Source: Polynucleobacter sp.
GTDB taxonomy: Bacteria; Pseudomonadota; Gammaproteobacteria; Burkholderiales; Burkholderiaceae
NCBI GenBank assembly: GCA_023253245.1
Contig: JALRHB010000011.1
Span: forward strand, 1 to 21,040
Length of the DNA: 21,040 bases
Direction: 5' to 3'
Shown: positions 18,837-21,040 of the stretch, piece by piece
Layout of the letters: each line of letters starts with the position of its first letter
Numbering within the stretch: position 1 is the first letter of the stretch
Program-made: the position numbers and the translations under genes
The notes under the pieces: generated by a model
Told to the model about the DNA's origin: nothing
What the model saw: only the letters and a program-made list of their open reading frames with translations
Databases searched by the model: none

Positions 18837-19775
18837 CTCGGATTTCTGCTTTAGCAGGATGTCGCGCAGTTTCGTGTTCATTGGCTTACCTGTCTTGCGA
18901 TTAACCAAGATGTTAACCTCTGAGCAGTGGCAGTTTATCTGGCCTCCGCTCGCCTTAGTGGCAAACCATTCCCGCTCCTCTGCCGGAGTGCAGATAGTTC
19001 CGTGCCGCTCCGCATGGTCACGGCGCGTGGTCGGCAATAGCGCAGACATATGCATAACCTTAAGCATATAGTCGCTATCACCAAAAACCTCATCGTTCAC
19101 TGCATCAGTTTCGCTCCAAGAGCCATCACGGTACGCCTGATTAACCTCTGTCGAAGCAATCCGCAAACACCGCCAATCCTGCTCTAGTCCTTTCTTTTCC
19201 ATCTCTCGTGCAATGACTCGCGGAGATTGTCCGGCCGCCATGCCTCGCGTGATGATGCCTGCCATGTTGCGCTTATCCACATCCGTGAAGCCTTTCATAT
19301 CCTCGAACAGGCGAGCATACACACTGCCCAATCGACGCTGGAATCCAGGCTCCATAACCACAGCTTCGGCGCGTAAGTATTGCAGTGATGGCAGCTCTTG
19401 CGTGACCCCAGCATCAGCGGCAAGTAGTTGCGTTTGCGCTGCCACCTGCTCGGCGGCTTGTTGGTATGCGCCGGATGCGTATGCGTTCGCCCACCAGCCA
19501 GCAGACCATTCACCTTGCGCATTGCCGTAGATGATTTCGTTAAGCAATGCCTCGATATAGCTGTTGATTTGCGACATCATGAGTGGGTCTAGTTGGTACT
19601 GGTATCCGGTGGCATTGAGCTGGACGATTTGCGGCTTGAGGTTTCGCGCATACTCAGCCGCCGCCTTGTAGGACTTGCGCAACCGACGACGAAGCTCGCC
19701 ATAGAAAGCCTTGATGCGAGGGTTCTGTCCGGCCGGGTATTGCTTGCTTCGTGGCAGGATGCTTTTGATGTTCAT
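18816..19775 (-). CDS. Minor head / head morphogenesis protein (SPP1 gp7-like)
   Basis: A 319-residue protein starting at ATG 19775; an extra 15 N-terminal residues from 19820 are not favoured. The N-terminal 180 residues are helical (ELRRRLRKSYKAAAEYARNL). The C-terminal domain matches the SPP1 gp7 / Mu gpF family: ITRGMAAGQSPRVIAREMEK, ASTEVNQAYRDGSW, and the conserved end LLPTTRRDHAERHGTICTPA followed by GGQINCHCSEVNI, whose His and Cys are the family signature. These proteins are present in few copies in the head, interact with portal and scaffold, and help DNA ejection. It normally follows the portal gene; here portal must lie beyond 21040 or elsewhere. Confidence 0.87.
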   Translation of the reverse strand: MNIKSILPRSKQYPAGQNPRIKAFYGELRRRLRKSYKAAAEYARNLKPQIVQLNATGYQYQLDPLMMSQINSYIEALLNEIIYGNAQGEWSAGWWANAYASGAYQQAAEQVAAQTQLLAADAGVTQELPSLQYLRAEAVVMEPGFQRRLGSVYARLFEDMKGFTDVDKRNMAGIITRGMAAGQSPRVIAREMEKKGLEQDWRCLRIASTEVNQAYRDGSWSETDAVNDEVFGDSDYMLKVMHMSALLPTTRRDHAERHGTICTPAEEREWFATKASGGQINCHCSEVNILVNRKTGKPMNTKLRDILLKQKSEWTPEKV

Positions 19776-19777
19776 AG

Positions 19778-19823
19778 TTGACACTCTGAATCTGTTGTGG
19801 CTATTATGATAGCACGACAACTA
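19778..19823 (+). promoter_or_regulatory. Sigma-70 promoter with paired TAGTTGACA / GACAACTA sites
   Basis: TAGTTGACA (19775-19783), TATTAT (19802-19807) at 18-bp spacing, then CGACAACTA (19815-19823). It drives the plus-strand operon 19837-21033. The first motif overlaps the start codon of the divergent head gene at 19775, so one binding event could affect both directions. Confidence 0.75.
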
Positions 19824-19836
19824 GAGGGGGGGTTAT

Positions 19837-20022
19837 ATGTGCGAGAATGAATTTGAGTTTGCTGGCGCAATATATGTTGCGGTTGATTCGCCACCAGCTA
19901 AACCTTGTGAACGATGCGATCTGTTTATTGACGGCAAGTGCATGAACTCAACAGAGTTTAATTGCTTTGCAGATTTCAGAATTGACGGCAGGAATGTGAT
20001 ATTCAAGGAGAAGCACTTATGA
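19837..20022 (+). CDS. Small cysteine-rich phage protein (paralogue of 7235-7417)
   Basis: A 61-residue protein; ATG 19837 is preceded by AGGGGGGG. It shares the ENEF start, spaced Cys (PCERCDLFIDGKCMNSTEFN then CFADF) and the end RIDGRNVIFKEKH with the protein at 7235-7417. The Cys set CxxC...C...C suggests a small metal-binding fold. It leads an operon of four coupled genes. Function unknown. Confidence 0.8.
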   Translation: MCENEFEFAGAIYVAVDSPPAKPCERCDLFIDGKCMNSTEFNCFADFRIDGRNVIFKEKHL

Positions 20023-20342
20023 ACGACAAGCAGCAATTAGCCGCAATGGGTGAGCATACGAGAGAGATGGGCAACTGTGTGGAAGATGATGCATTCCGTC
20101 ACCTGAGCAGAGAGCAGATGTCAGACATGATTCTCATGCTGCAAAACATATGCCAGAAATCAGCATTTGCGAGATTCCGCATCGGAGACAGGGTGCGCAA
20201 AACAAAAGGGTCGCGCTGGCAAGGTAAGGTCGTAGGAACCTACAGCACAAGCCTGACGCCGGAAGGTTACGCGGTGGAGAGCGAGACAGAAATCGGAAGT
20301 GTTCAGATTTACCCAGTTTCAGCATTGGAGTTAGTGAAGTGA
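20019..20342 (+). CDS. R67/DfrB-like type II DHFR homologue with N-terminal extension
   Basis: A 107-residue protein whose residues about 53-107 align with R67 DHFR along almost its whole SH3-like core; by hand, about 37 of 55 positions are identical to R67 as I recall it. Blocks: GDRVRKTKGSRWQG, TPEGYAVESE, GSVQIYP. Lys32, Gln67, Ile68 and Tyr69 of R67 are all conserved. The first 52 residues (MNDKQQLAAMGEHTREMGNC, then LSREQMSDMILMLQNIC) form a helical extension absent from R67. If active it would give trimethoprim-insensitive dihydrofolate reduction for thymidylate synthesis; activity is inferred. ATG overlaps the previous stop (ATGA). Confidence 0.87.
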   Translation: MNDKQQLAAMGEHTREMGNCVEDDAFRHLSREQMSDMILMLQNICQKSAFARFRIGDRVRKTKGSRWQGKVVGTYSTSLTPEGYAVESETEIGSVQIYPVSALELVK

Positions 20343-20674
20343 AAAAACCAAACAAGACAGAGCAAATCGCGCGGTTCATGGTTGAGCATGGAAGGTTCAT
20401 GACATCAAGCGATGTTTACAATGCCGGATTCCGCTTCGATGATGGTGCGGAAACCTCACCAAATTCGATCAGCGTACTGCTAAACAAGATGCATGTCAGC
20501 GGCAGATACGTTGTCGAACGGAACTATATCCACGAAGGAAACAAGCGCATGGTGCGCGTCAAGGTGTTGCGCATCATTGATTCCAAATATGGAGACGGCC
20601 CAAACAAAGAGATCAACATCAGTCATGGAGCGATGTGGCGCAAGATGCTTTGTGGGAAGAGGATTGAGGCATGA
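20339..20674 (+). CDS. Probable winged-helix protein, unknown function
   Basis: A 111-residue basic protein with GTG start overlapping the previous stop (GTGA). Sequence KTEQIARFMVEHGRFMTSSD, then VYNAGFRFDDGAETSPNSIS and VLLNKMHVSGRYVVERNYIH gives a helix-helix-strand pattern with a 'T-S-x-D-V' turn, typical of a winged-helix DNA-binding domain. Downstream MVRVKVLRIID is a strand, followed by a charged tail. Regulator or replication role not determined. Confidence 0.68.
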   Translation: MKKPNKTEQIARFMVEHGRFMTSSDVYNAGFRFDDGAETSPNSISVLLNKMHVSGRYVVERNYIHEGNKRMVRVKVLRIIDSKYGDGPNKEINISHGAMWRKMLCGKRIEA

Positions 20675-21033
20675 GGTACGACGTTTCACTAACTAGGGAT
20701 GGTGAGTGGGTTATCGGCTTGGACTTCCTTGCGAAATGGTCAACGGTCGTCAATTCTCGCGATGAGGTGACGGCAATCGCAACCGCCAAAGACAAGTACA
20801 GGCGAAGCACAGGCAACAGCACAACAAGAAATGCAGCCAACTTTGCAGAAAGCGGCTGGAAATACTGCGCGCCAGATGAAAATGTGCCGAATGGTAGGTC
20901 TGTCGCATTGTGCATTGGTGCGCAATTCTATGTCGGAAGCGCTTGCAAGCGGCATCCGCTAAACAACATCAGATACACATCATCAAAGTATTGCCCGATA
21001 TGCGAAGAGGAAAGAAGGCTTGGCATTATGTAG
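20671..21033 (+). CDS. Probable zinc-ribbon-like protein, unknown function
   Basis: A 120-residue protein with ATG overlapping the previous stop (ATGA). The N-terminal part (about 1-60) is a strand-helix segment (RYDVSLTRDGEWVIGLDFLA). The C-terminus has C94-x(2)-H and CPIC (KRHPLNNIRYTSSKYCPICE), a likely zinc site. Its stop codon TAG is the first three bases of another TAGTTGACA motif (21031-21039), so a new promoter probably begins right after this operon. Confidence 0.7.
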   Translation: MRYDVSLTRDGEWVIGLDFLAKWSTVVNSRDEVTAIATAKDKYRRSTGNSTTRNAANFAESGWKYCAPDENVPNGRSVALCIGAQFYVGSACKRHPLNNIRYTSSKYCPICEEERRLGIM

Positions 21034-21040
21034 TTGACAG
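21031..21040 (+). promoter_or_regulatory. TAGTTGACA motif at right edge
   Basis: TAGTTGACA (21031-21039) repeats the -35/operator motif found at 12880-12888 and 19775-19783. The rest of any promoter lies beyond the window. Confidence 0.5.

Noticed and set aside
1..21040. CRISPR array, insertion sequence or integrase
   Set aside because: No regularly spaced repeats with unique spacers, no transposase-like ORF or terminal repeats, and no tyrosine or serine recombinase motif were seen.

Overview
The window is phage DNA throughout; no host gene is visible. Tail, head and lysis genes indicate a tailed phage with a long non-contractile tail (siphovirus-type: tape measure, tail tube and tail terminator present, no sheath or baseplate gene seen). 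NinX, DUF551, MazG-like, DUF3310 and Rz/Rz1 families, sigma-70-like promoters and strong AGGAGG ribosome sites point to a gammaproteobacterial host. No integrase, CI-type repressor, terminase or portal gene is recognised, so lifestyle cannot be decided from this window.

Layout. (1) 1-10880, minus strand: the late module read right to left. It starts at a consensus promoter (10853-10880) and runs protease/scaffold, decoration protein, major capsid protein, coiled-coil membrane protein, head-tail adaptor, head closure, neck, tail terminator, tail tube, probable tail chaperone, tape measure and a partial minor tail gene. Two cassettes on the opposite strand interrupt it: a GIY-YIG/zinc-finger homing-type gene (4907-5830) and a four-gene cassette (6999-7775), each ending in a shared terminator. 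(2) 10877-12888, minus: a tightly coupled operon of small genes (NinX, an R67/DfrB-like protein, MazG-like pyrophosphohydrolase, small unknowns) from one good promoter. (3) 12890-13170: intergenic array of TTGGGGA repeats around an AT-rich core, a possible replication or control region. (4) 13169-17171, plus: small gene, tRNA-Ile2(CAU), a shortened tRNA-like gene, zinc-finger protein, HTH-metallophosphoesterase, candidate small RNA, HNH-AP2 homing endonuclease, and two unknown proteins under a separate promoter. (5) 17150-19775, minus: SPP1 gp7-like minor head protein, DUF3310 protein and the lysis cassette (SAR-type endolysin, small membrane protein, zinc knuckle, Rz with embedded Rz1). (6) 19778-21040, plus: cysteine-rich protein, a second R67/DfrB-like protein, a probable winged-helix protein and a zinc-ribbon-like protein.

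Two themes tie the window together. First, at least six small-gene promoters carry a motif TAGTTGACA (containing the -35 box) and/or its inverted copy TGTCAACTA near the transcription start, just before the ribosome site, which looks like a phage-wide operator system. Second, accessory modules are duplicated: two R67-type dihydrofolate reductase homologues and two related cysteine-rich proteins lie in separate operons. Four genes shorter than 60 codons were found by reading (11291-11368, 11640-11795, 13519-13575, 17608-17784), plus Rz1 nested in Rz.
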